NCBI GenBank assembly: GCA_001970855.1
Contig: LSSN01005161.1
Span: 1-10,481 of the forward strand
DNA: 10,481 bases
Origin: Smittium culicis
Lineage: Eukaryota > Kickxellomycota > Harpellomycetes > Harpellales > Legeriomycetaceae
Reading direction: 5' to 3'
Part shown: positions 1 through 8,042 of the stretch, one piece after another
How positions within the stretch are numbered: position 1 is the first letter of the stretch
Layout: each line of letters starts with the position of its first letter
Notes under the pieces: generated by a model
Databases searched by the model: none
Told to the model about the DNA's origin: nothing
The model's input: the letters and a program-made list of their open reading frames with translations, nothing else
Position numbers and translations under genes: made by a program

Positions 1-59
1 GTTGTGCATAATTGAAAATATGAAAATATTTTAGATACTTGTGATTATATGTTAGTACT

Positions 60-146
60 TTAGTAGAAATCAGAATTTTCAAGGCCTTTATTATGATTAT
101 TCTCGATATTAATTTCTTCTAAAGATATTTGGTTGATGAATTTCAT
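60..146 (-). pseudogene. Short coding-like frame, unrecognised
   Basis: A minus-strand ATG at 146-144 opens a 28-codon frame ending in TAA at 62-60. It begins MKFINQISLEEINIE and is rich in Asn and Glu, which looks more like protein than random AT-rich translation. After the stop the same frame continues for four codons to another stop. It could be the start of a decayed gene running off the left edge of the window, or simply chance, since frames of this length are expected here. No family is recognised and nothing around it supports expression. Confidence 0.15.
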
Positions 147-257
147 GATGAGAGTATATTATAAGTTGACTAACTGATGTTTAAAAGTTAAATATATTTA
201 TATACATTTTTTTAATGTCTTGTATAGTTATTTACCCTTCAACACTATTATTTAAAT

Positions 258-522
258 ATGAATCTAGCGATTCCCAGCAATTTAAAAGTAGGTTTTTTAT
301 TTGATGTTATTCTAAAACAAACCAATAATTAATAGAGTTTGGAGTTGTATTATTATTATTAAATCAAGTTGATTTAGTTTTGTGAACCAAAATAAGTTTA
401 TCACCTGCGAAAGGGATATAAGGCCAAAACGATTGTCTGTTTTTTGGCCAATAAGGGTTAAAAACGCCTATTATTTAGAAATAACTAAGTACTTTAATAA
501 CAACTTTCTTAATTCGAAATAA
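258..522 (+). pseudogene. Two adjoining coding-like frames, unrecognised
   Basis: A plus-strand ATG at 258 opens a 24-codon frame (MNLAIPSNLKVGFLFDVILK at its start) that stops at 330-332. About 40 bases later, in a different frame, 373-522 is open for 49 codons and contains KFITCERDIRPKRLSVFWP. The stretch around 400-470 is visibly less AT-rich than its surroundings, which is the main reason to suspect former coding sequence. The two pieces could be one frameshifted relic, possibly linked to the helix-turn-helix-like fragment that follows at 564. No domain is recognised, and chance remains a realistic explanation. Confidence 0.18.
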
Positions 523-563
523 TGTAGTTATTTAGCTCTTTGATTTTAATTAAGAAATTACTC

Positions 564-710
564 ATGAATTAAGAAAAAACTCGCCCATATCGAAATGCAC
601 AACTAATTTCCAAATTCCTCGAGTTAAATCGAAAAATAATAGATATTTCTGAAATATCAAAGTTATTTCAAAATACCCAATAGAAGATTTTTTTATACAG
701 GTTATTATGA
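564..710 (+). pseudogene. Possible helix-turn-helix transposase N-terminus relic
   Basis: The plus-strand frame starts with ATG at 564, has a nonsense codon as its third codon (570-572), is then open for 36 codons to TAG at 681-683, and reads on for eight codons to TGA at 708-710. It contains NAQLISKFLELNRK followed by IIDISEISKLF and, after the stop, KIFLYRLL. The arrangement of an amphipathic helix, a short turn, a second helix with an ISEISKLF-like core and a VYRIL-like third element resembles the helix-turn-helix at the N-terminus of Tc1/IS630-type transposases. That is pattern resemblance only. No DDE catalytic part could be identified downstream, so if real it is a truncated or badly scrambled copy. 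A host DNA-binding protein relic, or chance, are the alternatives. Confidence 0.28.
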
Positions 711-1024
711 ATTAACTGAATTCTATTAGTTTTTTCCTATACTTAAATCTAAATAACTACCTTCGTTATATAATAGCTATATTAGAAAAAGCTCTGAAAG
801 TGTAAAAAAACTCGTATATAATTTTTTTTATTAGATAAATTTCCCAATAACTTATTTATGTAAGAGAGTAATAGATCAAAAATTCTAAATCCAAAACCAT
901 TTTAAATAAAAGATTTATACACAATATGTTGTATATAATAGTGTAAAACTGGAATTAATTTTTATATTTCGATATAACTAAAAATACTGATTTCGTAATT
1001 CAAAAAAAAAAAAGATAACGCCTA

Positions 1025-1132
1025 TGAGGAGGGAAGTGACGGAATTAAGATTAAACGAGTTATAATTTATTATGATAACGAAAATTAGATAAATCTTTTT
1101 TTTTAATCTTGGAGTATTACCTCCCTTCCTCA
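1025..1132. repeat. Imperfect inverted repeat (fold-back)
   Basis: The left arm 1025-1055 and the reverse complement of 1102-1132 are both 31 bases long. They share the outer TGAGGA and the inner AAGATTAAA, with a variable middle, for 20 of 31 matching positions. The outer 12 bases (TGAGGAGGGAAG against TGAGGAAGGGAG) are the only G-rich stretch nearby. The loop of about 46 bases is plain AT-rich sequence. It could be a decayed small inverted-repeat element, the ends of a MITE, or a structured transcript. No target-site duplication was confirmed. Confidence 0.45.
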
Positions 1133-1163
1133 CAAAAAAGAAATGTACACTTCTTTTTATGTG
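1131..1163. repeat. Interrupted palindrome with a central TGTACA
   Basis: The sequence folds around TGTACA (1144-1149) with AAAGAA on the left and TTCTTT on the right. An outer CAC/GTG pair lies at 1131-1133 and 1161-1163, so the arms pair along nearly their whole length with one small indel. It overlaps the right arm of the fold-back by two bases. It could act as a cruciform or a dimeric-protein site, but no function can be assigned from sequence. Confidence 0.4.
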
Positions 1164-1178
1164 AAAAATAATATATGA

Positions 1179-1358
1179 AATTTCCCGAATTTATCATCAG
1201 ATCAAGCTCAACATAGCAAGTTTATATTAAAACATTCCGTTAAATTACTGCAAAAGAACTCTGTTTTAAATAAATCGAAAACATCAAGTCATAAAATGAT
1301 AAAAACCAGTGCTTTAAAAAACGACTCATTGATACGTTTCATCCGTTATGGAGAATAA
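1179..1358 (+). pseudogene. 59-codon open frame, unrecognised
   Basis: The plus-strand frame between TGA at 1176-1178 and TAA at 1356-1358 is open for 59 codons. It contains NFPNLSSDQAQHSKFILK near the start and is rich in Lys, Ser and Asn. It lacks an ATG at its beginning. The region 1180-1350 is less AT-rich than its flanks, which favours former coding sequence. The minus strand over the same bases also shows stretches without stops (for example TEFFCSNLTECFNINLLC), so the strand is not settled. No domain is recognised. Frames this long are near the upper end of what chance gives here. Confidence 0.15.
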
Positions 1359-3285
1359 AAAAGCTTTTTTACTTTTTTTCGATGAAAATGTAAAATATGA
1401 AAGTTCTTATATTGAGTATGTAATTTTAATTAACTTCTTTTACCAAATTAATTAGAAATAATTTAATTGGGAAAATGAAAATCAAAAGTATAATAGAACT
1501 GATTAGAATTATTATTAAAGTAAAATGACGAAATATTCACAGAATCTGGATTAAATTGGTATTATTTCATAGAGTAGTTGCATCGCTGAATAAAATGAAT
1601 TTTTATTTTATTTGAAGAAAAAGCATAAAATTAAAGAAAATGATACGAAATAAAGTGAAAAGGGAAAAGTAAACTACCCTGTTACTATAATGTGAATTTT
1701 TCATATTATTTTTCTTTTGAATTGAAAGATGTTAACTTTTGTTTGGTTCAAATATTACGAATATAACTACAAAGAAAATTTATAGCCAATGAAAGAAAAT
1801 AAATCTTTAATAAAAATTTATTGTGCACTAAAAAAAATACACATATAATAGCGAGGAAAGTTAAACTCAAGTATTAGTATTCAAAAGAAATCAAATTATA
1901 CTAAATTGGAATATTATTGATATAAAAAGGGCAGCATAACACACTTCTGAGGCTCGCGCTCGGAAAAATTTATTATAAAATAAAAATAGAAATTCATTAT
2001 ATTTTTTTTAGTTTTAAATTTAGTTTATATAGTTAAAAAATAAATAAGCTCCAAAATATATCAAAGAGTAAAAAGTAGTTAAACCTTAAGCCTCTTATAT
2101 CTATATGCTTAAAATTTTTAAATACAGACACTAATTCAAAGCTTTAAACCTTGATATTTGGTTTTATTTTTATCACTTTATATTCTAACAATAAAAATCT
2201 TTAAATAAATCAAATCAAAATCCTTAATTGAAAATAAAGGTAGTGATATCATAAAATTTACCACAATTATATATGAATATTATTTTAAATATGGATATTT
2301 GATGCAAATTTAATAGTTTTATTTTTAAAAGAGAGTTATAGAAATTGTTTATTGAAGTATTAAATATTTTCCTTAATATGATCTTATTAAAATATGATAG
2401 ATAATTTATTAAAATTTTATTTTTGATTGTTATAGCTAAAAATATCTGATAAAATATTAGTTCCTATAATATACTCTGGAATATTAAAAATTTCAGCTTT
2501 TACTACCTATTCATAAATAATTCAGTAATTAAAAATAAGATTTGTGCTATAAGGCTCTTTTAAATTTCAATTTTACTTGAATATATTTTAAACAAGCAAA
2601 AAAATATAATAAGTATGTTAATAATGTAAAAAATACATGCTAAAAAAGAGTAACTTTTGTCTTTCATTTTATAGTTTTTTTTATAGTTATTTGCTTTTTT
2701 TATTTTCTTATTGTTTTGTTTTTATCTCAGCATATCTATATAGATGTAAATATGGATCTTATATTTATATCTAAAATTAGTTCCTTATTGTTATTGATAA
2801 TTTATTAATAGTTTTTAAGTGCTTATTGGAGGATATTAATATCAAAATCATTTCTACTAATTGAATGAATATTATGATATGCTTTGATAACATACAAAAG
2901 GAGTGAATAAAGAATTTTTATATTCTACTCAAATAAAGAAAATCTTATTTTTTTAAATTATTAATATCTAACTAATGGTTAAAAAATTTTATTAAACCAA
3001 ATTTTATAAACACAATGAAAATCGCTAGAACTTTGATTTTAATTTTTAGTTTATTATCTATAATAGTCAATAGCTTTTTAATTAAATAAAAAATAATTTT
3101 TATATTAATGCATAATTAGATGTTTGTAGACATGTTTTTTTTAATTATTCTAATAGATGAAACACTACTATTATTTTAAAAAATTTTTATTGGTTTGTTG
3201 AAATCTAATTCAATTCACCAAATGTGAGAACTAATTCTTCATTTATTAATATTAAACTTTTCTAAAACTTTCATTTTTATAATAA
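1359..3285. other. AT-rich stretch without an assignable gene
   Basis: Nearly 1.9 kb of A/T runs and short ORFs. Two small anomalies stand out. A GC-rich island at 1943-1960 contains the repeated GCTCGCGCTCGG-type core. A minus-strand frame at 2143-2033 is open for 36 codons and contains FKNFKHIDIRGLRFNYFLL. Neither matches a family I know, and both are compatible with chance. I see no RNA gene, splice pattern or repeat array here. Confidence 0.5.
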
Positions 3286-3399
3286 AGCGTTTCTTGGGGA
3301 AAAAAAAAGATATCCGTACTTCTTCATGCTGATATGTTTTTAAAAGAAAATATCAATAATTATCTAGAGGTTAGAATAAAAAATCTTCATAAGAATTAA
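3286..3399 (+). pseudogene. Short coding-like frame, unrecognised
   Basis: The plus strand is open for 37 codons between TAA at 3283-3285 and TAA at 3397-3399. It contains ISVLLHADMFLKENINNYLE. Codon content looks protein-like, but the length is within chance expectation for this composition. A second frame on the same strand, 3624-3710, contains NLGFRELKKMRWYYYAQKF and may belong to the same vanished gene. No motif identifies either piece. Confidence 0.13.
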
Positions 3400-3710
3400 A
3401 AAAAAATATCAAAAGAAGTTTAAATCTAGAAATATAAGGTTTTTTTTATTCAAATTTAATAATAAAAAACATATTTTTTTAGTTTTTCATGTTTAACCCA
3501 TATTTATTTTATTATGAAAGTTATAAATCAGTATTCTGTGAGAAAATTAAGTGCTTTAAACTTCAAATCCTGGAAAGCATCAAATATACATTTGATAATT
3601 TAAATTTATACTTTATCATTTGAGACTTGAAAAATTTAGGATTTCGAGAGTTAAAAAAGATGAGATGGTATTATTACGCTCAAAAATTTAGAAAAAGTTC
3701 ATTAATTTGA

Positions 3711-4074
3711 GTGCCTGTAATTTTTAGTAGCTTTATAGCTATTTTTTTAAAAAACTATTTTATGATCATCCCCTAACTCTATCCTAACTTATTCATTTCG
3801 ATTTTACTTATTATTTTATTTTTTTGCAATTTTTATATCGTTTCTTCCATTTCATCTTTACAGATCTTGATCTCAAAAACAAAAAATTTCAAAATCATCT
3901 CATATTTATTCATAAATCATTGATATAATTTAATGATGATGTACATATACTGTCAAAAAAAAATATCTATCGATAAAGAAAAATTAATTTAGCTAATATC
4001 AGCTGATAGTTTAATACTAGTTACTTTGAATTAAAATCAGTAATAGTTAGCTACTCTCTCTATTTTAGATCGAT
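3711..4074. other. No firm gene; minor coding-like frame on the minus strand
   Basis: The interval is mostly AT-rich filler. On the minus strand an ATG at 3913-3911 opens a 26-codon frame to TAA at 3835-3833, with FFVFEIKICKDEMEE. It continues past the stop with KLQKNKIISKIEMNK. It might be a distal part of the minus-strand relic at 4505-4075, but nothing proves continuity. The plus strand over the same bases gives only a hydrophobic shadow. Confidence 0.3.
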
Positions 4075-4505
4075 TTATTTCAGCAACAGTATCCTGCTGA
4101 TGCTCTCTCTCTTCCAAATCCAAATAAATCCAGAATCAAATACTAGGGCTAAATCGTACGATTTTCTAAACATGAAATTAAGATCTTTTCCCGATTCCAA
4201 CTCTATTATGTATATTTTATGCTCTAAAACCTTGTATGACTCAAATTGTCTTTCTTTTTCTTCATCATTTATATTTTAATGATCAATTCATATTGTCCCC
4301 ATGGGCAAATAATAAGTATGACCTTGCACTTCATTTTTATATAGACAGTTCCGACATGATCGCTATATAGCAAAACTCAAAAATTGTCACATAGAAACTA
4401 GAGATTTCAAGAGAAGCTTAGCCACCCTCAAGAAAAGGCTAAACTTTTCAAATTGTGTTCATTTCCTATTTTCCTAGTACTGATTATTTTATCCTTTTTA
4501 TTCAT
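4075..4505 (-). pseudogene. Frameshifted gene relic, possibly aspartic-protease-like
   Basis: Three minus-strand frames follow one another. ATG at 4505-4503 opens 25 codons (MNKKDKIISTRK...) to TGA at 4430-4428. A 35-codon frame, 4376-4269, contains DHVGTVYIKMKCKVILIICP. A 66-codon frame, 4275-4075, contains RQFESYKVLEHKIYIIELES and then YDLALVFDSGFIWIW. All are rich in charged residues and lie in less AT-rich sequence, consistent with one gene broken by at least two frameshifts. In pepsin-family proteases the first active site reads FD[ST]G followed at fixed spacing by W. FDSGFIWIW keeps the Asp, Gly and the Trp at that spacing but not the two Ser/Thr residues after Gly. The assignment is therefore tentative; an unrelated protein is equally possible. 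It lies downstream of, and on the same strand as, the retroelement. Confidence 0.38.
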
Positions 4506-4548
4506 CCTATTAATATCTTATATGTTTAGTCTAGTACTAATTTATAAT

Positions 4549-4588
4549 AAAACCACTTCTCATTATGTGGTAGTTTTAAACGTACCAC
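4549..4588. repeat. Two mutually exclusive short hairpins in a divergent spacer
   Basis: AAAACCAC (4549-4556) can pair with GTGG at 4567-4570. The same GTGGTA (4567-4572) pairs perfectly with TACCAC (4583-4588), so only one stem can form at a time. They sit in the 118-bp spacer between the minus-strand relic starting at 4505 and the plus-strand relic starting at 4624. This could be an operator-like or structured leader element, but short stems in low-complexity DNA are common. A GGG (4608-4610) lies just upstream of the plus-strand ATG. Confidence 0.3.
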
Positions 4589-4623
4589 TACCTTTATTTA
4601 AGATTAAGGGTTTAATTTAGTTT

Positions 4624-4806
4624 ATGAAAAGTATATGCAGTGAAGCTTTTAAAGCGCTCTTTTATGTTTTCGCGAACGATTGTTAAAATTGAGAGAGGAA
4701 AAAAAATAGAGTTTCTTATTTGTGTTTTAATTGTAAACCCTGTTCAAGATTTTTTGTTTAAGTGTTAAAATGTAAAAAATGTTATGAGTTTAAATCAAAT
4801 TTTTAG
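4624..4806 (+). pseudogene. Relic with two CxxC pairs, zinc-ribbon-like
   Basis: One plus-strand frame runs from ATG at 4624 to TAG at 4804-4806, interrupted by three stops (4684, 4690 and 4759). It starts MKSICSEAFKALFYVF, then reads SYLCFNCKPCSRFFV and, after a stop, VLKCKKCYEF. The CFNC and CKKC pairs are separated by twelve positions counting the nonsense codon, a spacing compatible with a zinc ribbon. Several transposase groups carry an N-terminal zinc ribbon before the catalytic domain, but no catalytic part follows, so the family is open. Cysteine codons are scarce elsewhere in the window, which makes the cluster more notable than its length. Chance is still possible. Confidence 0.28.
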
Positions 4807-5482
4807 CTTTGAGAATATATGAGTTTTAAGTTTTCTGTGTAATTTTTACACTATTTTTGATGCTATTTATTATTTTTTATTTATACTTAAAGTCCAATCT
4901 AATTATAAAAGAAAAAAACTAACTATAAAAATTGTTATCACTAAAATTCGAGAGCGAACTAAAGGTTCTCTGAGTTCAACTTATATACATTATTATTTGC
5001 TTCTGTTATTCTGTTGTCTATTCTAAATTCTTAAGATTCGTACTGTCTTGTTATTTTTTTATTTTTATTGTTATTATCTTGATATTTGATTGAATTAAAA
5101 ATATTTAAATCTTCTTTGTAAAAAAGATTTCATAATAACATGTAGATCTTTTTTCTAAATTCGTTTTTTATTCTTTCTGCTCGTTTTTCTTTGTAGCTAG
5201 CAAAATCAAGAATTATAATTCGACCTAATTTTATTTATACTTTATTTATACCGAGTTTTCAATTTGGTTTATTTCTCTTTAAGTCAGTCACATAATCGCT
5301 CTACGACAATTATCTGAGTAATTATAAATGTTATATTTTCTAATTTTGGATGTGATAATCAATATCAGACCTCTGATTTCAAAAAAAATTATATATTCGA
5401 AGATTCCTGATTTTCATGAAAAATTCTTTCTCTCTGAAGATTCAACCTATTTATAGCGAATACTCTGGAGTCAAAGTTATTT
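4807..5482. other. Non-coding stretch downstream of integrase; possible 3' LTR zone
   Basis: No coding relic is recognised. Relative to the minus-strand retroelement this is where a 3' LTR would lie. Two short strings here, 5298-5329 (GCTCTAC ... GTAATTATAAAT) and 4975-4991 (TTCAACTTATATACATT), resemble strings at 10255-10281 and 10050-10067 in the same order and orientation. I could not extend either match, find terminal TG/CA dinucleotides or recognise a convincing polypurine tract, so no LTR is annotated. Confidence 0.3.
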
Positions 5483-6211
5483 TTATAATAATGTTTTAAT
5501 GTTATATTTTTTAAATTTATTTATATTTGGCTTGATATAAAACATGGCACAGTACGCCGAAGCTCCACCTCGAGCATTATTTTTAATTTCCAGTCCTTCA
5601 AGAATCTCTGTTAAGTGCTCTTTCCATTTTTTGAGCTCATTATAGCTCATTTTTGTCAGTACTTATCTAATGATAAAGCTTAAACTTTCTACTAGTTCAT
5701 TAGATTCTGTGCGTTAATCTAGGGTTAAATTAATATAATTTTTTTTTTTTATAAAATTCTTTAAAGAAAATGAGCTTTGATCGCAGCGAATCAAAATTTG
5801 TGTTCCTAAATGACATATGACACCTTCAATAATACTTATTGCTACATAATCAGTTTCATTCAAAGCTGTCTCTGCTATGGGGTATCATGTAAGTATCTCT
5901 ATAGTTGTAAAAATGTATCTATAATTAATTTTATTTGCTTTTTGAAATTTCCTTTATAATTTATCAACCGCCTCAATATATTCCTGAGATATCACTTATG
6001 TTATTGAACTTGCATTGTTTATTTTTAAGATTAAACAATTTATTCGCTCTGCAGCTTTGGAATACAGCCATAAATATGATTTTAAAAGTCTCTGGTAAAT
6101 ATACTTTAATATATCCCACACTTAAAGTTACCAAAAATTACCGGTCTGGTCTAGAATGGCGATCAAATTTTTAAATGTTTCATCTTTATATAGAACTATA
6201 CATTCATCATT
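5483..6211 (-). pseudogene. Integrase domain of Ty3/Gypsy-type pol (degenerate)
   Basis: Retroviral-type integrase inserts the element cDNA into host DNA. The N-terminal zinc-finger region is at 6211-5973, in two frames. LIAILDQTGNFW (ending 6131) is the H...H half with the second His replaced by Asn, and YLPETFKIIF followed by QSCRANK (6056-6039) is the CxxC half with the second Cys replaced. The core follows. KLIIDTFLQL (around 5925) matches the conserved hydrophobic strand; TALNETDYVAISIIEGVIC then ILIRCDQSSF (Asp at 5782-5780) matches the second catalytic Asp region; SNELVESLSFIIR (Glu at 5689-5687) matches the catalytic Glu region. The frame ends with WKEHLTEILEGLEIKNNARG and AYCAMFYIKP, the usual post-catalytic segment. 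The first catalytic Asp is unclear; VDKL at 5968-5957 is a candidate. Stops, for example at 5665-5663, and several frameshifts break the reading. Confidence 0.83.
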
Positions 6212-6435
6212 ATTTAATTTATTTGATTTGAATATTTTTTTGTCTTTTAGTTTAAATAATTTTTGAATTAATAATAAATTTCGCATTGATTAAAATTTCT
6301 TTTCAGATAATGCCCGTAGTTAGTTTTTTTTTAAATTTTTTTTGCATTATATAATTCAATGTGATCTTTAAATTACTTTTTTAAGGCGAATATTATTTCA
6401 TTTTCTGTTTTTATAGATAGAAAATATGAAAAAAA

Positions 6436-6754
6436 TTATACTCTATATGATTTTTGTATGATTTAAATTTCGTATTCTTAAAAGAAATTCGCTCATCGTA
6501 AAATCTACCGTGATAATTTATTTTTCTAAACATTGAAGCAACGACAGATTTTTCAGTGAACGCAGTTAACAGATTTCCAAACAAGTAGCTTCAAAAATGA
6601 TTTACTGAGTCTTTTAATGCAAGCGATTAACTTTCATAATTTTTTTGATTTCTTTTAACTGTTTTTATTCTACATGAATGATAAAATATATGCATTGATT
6701 CATATCTTCATCTAATTGTTTTAATATAATGCCTATGGCGTATCTGGAATCGTC
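6436..6754 (-). pseudogene. RNase H domain of Ty3/Gypsy-type pol (degenerate)
   Basis: RNase H removes RNA from the RNA:DNA hybrid during reverse transcription. The clearest piece starts at 6754: DDSRYAIGIILKQLDED followed by CIYFII, matching the family signature TDAS..AIGAVL.Q and the following beta strand. The first Asp corresponds to the catalytic Asp, with Ala replaced by Asp before Ser. The frame stops at 6667-6665. Near the other end, ANFF, then EYEI, then IIQKSYRV (about 6500-6436, with intervening stops) resembles the W...L..Y.F.I.Y..G segment that closes the domain. The middle, 6664-6520, is too decayed to align by eye. It lies directly between the RT thumb and the integrase zinc finger, exactly where expected. 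Confidence 0.72.
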
Positions 6755-6900
6755 TTTAGAGAGAAAATTTTTTTTTTCAATCTCTGTTTTAATCACAGTA
6801 GTTATATTAAATAATCTAAGATTTAGTATTAAGAAATTTCACATTCATTGATTCAAATAAAATTTGAATTTTTAAGACTTAGCAATTATAATTCTAAATA

Positions 6901-7683
6901 ATGTGGTATTTTGGGCATAAACTTTAGAAAATAGTTTTCTAGTCAAGTAAATGGCGTTAATTTCTTAGCTTTGATGGGTATCTTTGAATTAATAAGAGTA
7001 TCTATTATTTTTTTTTGAATCAGAAAAAGCGCCTTATAGGTGATTATAAGCACAATATATCTAAACTTGCTGGGAAAAAAGAGCATTTTTTTAATTTTAG
7101 ACTTACTCATATTTGAATACACAAATTACAAAACGATTTTTAGATGCTTTAGTTCATCTTCACTGAAATTGAATAAATTCATAAGCCGTCTAAATATGTT
7201 GTTAAAAAATCAAAAACTCGATTTACATATATTCTTTCGATGATTTTTTAAAAATATGATGGAGAATTTATTAATACAAATGTTATTATTTTAAATCGAT
7301 ATAGATCATACGGAAATAAAAGTGAGTAATTTTTTTTAGCATTTTCCTATATTAGTATTTGTAAATAGTCGCTGAAAAATTCAAGTGTGCTATTATAAAA
7401 GCTTCCTGAAATAGAATTAAGGATGTATTCAATTCTAGTCAACCAGAAACTGAATTTTATTTTCAAATAGTTTTTTTTAATTAATGCAAAATCTCGTGGT
7501 ACCATCAGTATTTTTAGCATAAAATATTGTGAAATTCTATTCTTATTATGATAGATCAATTATATAATTGTCAAAAATTGAATCGATTTTGTTTTCTATT
7601 ATTTATTTTTCTCTTTGATTGTACCTCTGCATTTTTGAGGATTTTGGTCCGATAGAATTATTTATTTTAATTCTTATTGTTTT
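6901..7683 (-). pseudogene. Reverse transcriptase domain of Ty3/Gypsy-type pol (degenerate)
   Basis: This domain copies element RNA into DNA. The N-terminal fingers appear at 7680-7603 (IRIKINNSIGPKSSKMQRYN). The longest frame, 7559-7347, carries PRDFALIKKNYLKIKFSF, LTRIEYILNSISGSF and NSTLEFFSDYLQI, matching DFR.LN..T..D.FP.P...ILD.L.G...FSTLDL.SGY.QI; the motif A catalytic Asp is Glu (7382-7380). In the same frame, past the stop, come LLFPYDLYRFK, then LINSPSYF (motif B, LINAP.TFQ), then YLDGL (7196-7182), where the second Asp of YLDD is Gly, followed by a stop. One base of frame change leads to the thumb, 7172-6901: DELKHLKIVL, KFRYIVLIITYKA and ENYFLKFMPKI, matching EHL.HL..V, ..YLGH.IT..GI and NYYRKFI. 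This is the best-supported feature of the window. Confidence 0.9.
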
Positions 7684-8042
7684 TTATCTGATTTAAGAAT
7701 TTCTAAATGAGATTTTGGGAAAATTTGTGCAAATTTGAATAATATTTTTTCTAGTGCAATTATTTGGGTATAAAACAGATCTGCATTTTTTATGCATTTT
7801 TAATAAAATTTTTAAAACGATCTTATTTATTTTCCTCATTTTTATTTATAGCCAGTATTTTCCAGTCACCAGAAATTTCAGCTATTTATAAGGCTAAAAA
7901 TATTCCTACTTCAGAATTTATTTCCAAACCACTTATTGATTCATCCCACATTTTTCGTCGTCTATAGTGGTATTAAGTAGGGTTTCTTTATAGCACAGGT
8001 GTAATATTAGCGCTTCATTTTTATTTTCAATGTAAAAATTTC
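7684..8042 (-). pseudogene. Protease-RT linker of the retroelement pol (degenerate)
   Basis: Between protease and RT the minus strand keeps coding-like pieces in shifting frames. ENKNEALILHLCYKE then TIDDEKCGMNQ lies at about 8030-7930. INSEVGIFLAL and then IAEISGDWKILAINKNEE lie at about 7922-7830. Linkers in this family are poorly conserved, so no domain is claimed. Placement and strand argue that it is part of the same pol relic. The weak likeness of some strings to the RT thumb (KC..., then GI) is discounted because the true thumb is found at 7172-6901. Confidence 0.5.

Noticed and set aside
3929..3973. FNDDVHILSKK on the plus strand, like the YxDD motif of RT
   Set aside because: A stop precedes it directly, no other RT motif is nearby, and a full RT is present elsewhere. 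Probably coincidence.
4100..4279. 59-codon plus-strand frame starting with ATG
   Set aside because: Overlaps the minus-strand relic, whose frame is more charged and carries a motif; taken as a shadow.
5935..6174. 79-codon plus-strand open frame
   Set aside because: Antisense to the integrase zinc-finger region; no motif of its own.
7040..7243. 67-codon plus-strand open frame
   Set aside because: Antisense to RT palm and thumb.
7764..7967. 67-codon plus-strand open frame
   Set aside because: Antisense to the protease-RT linker; hydrophobic composition is what T-rich shadow frames give.
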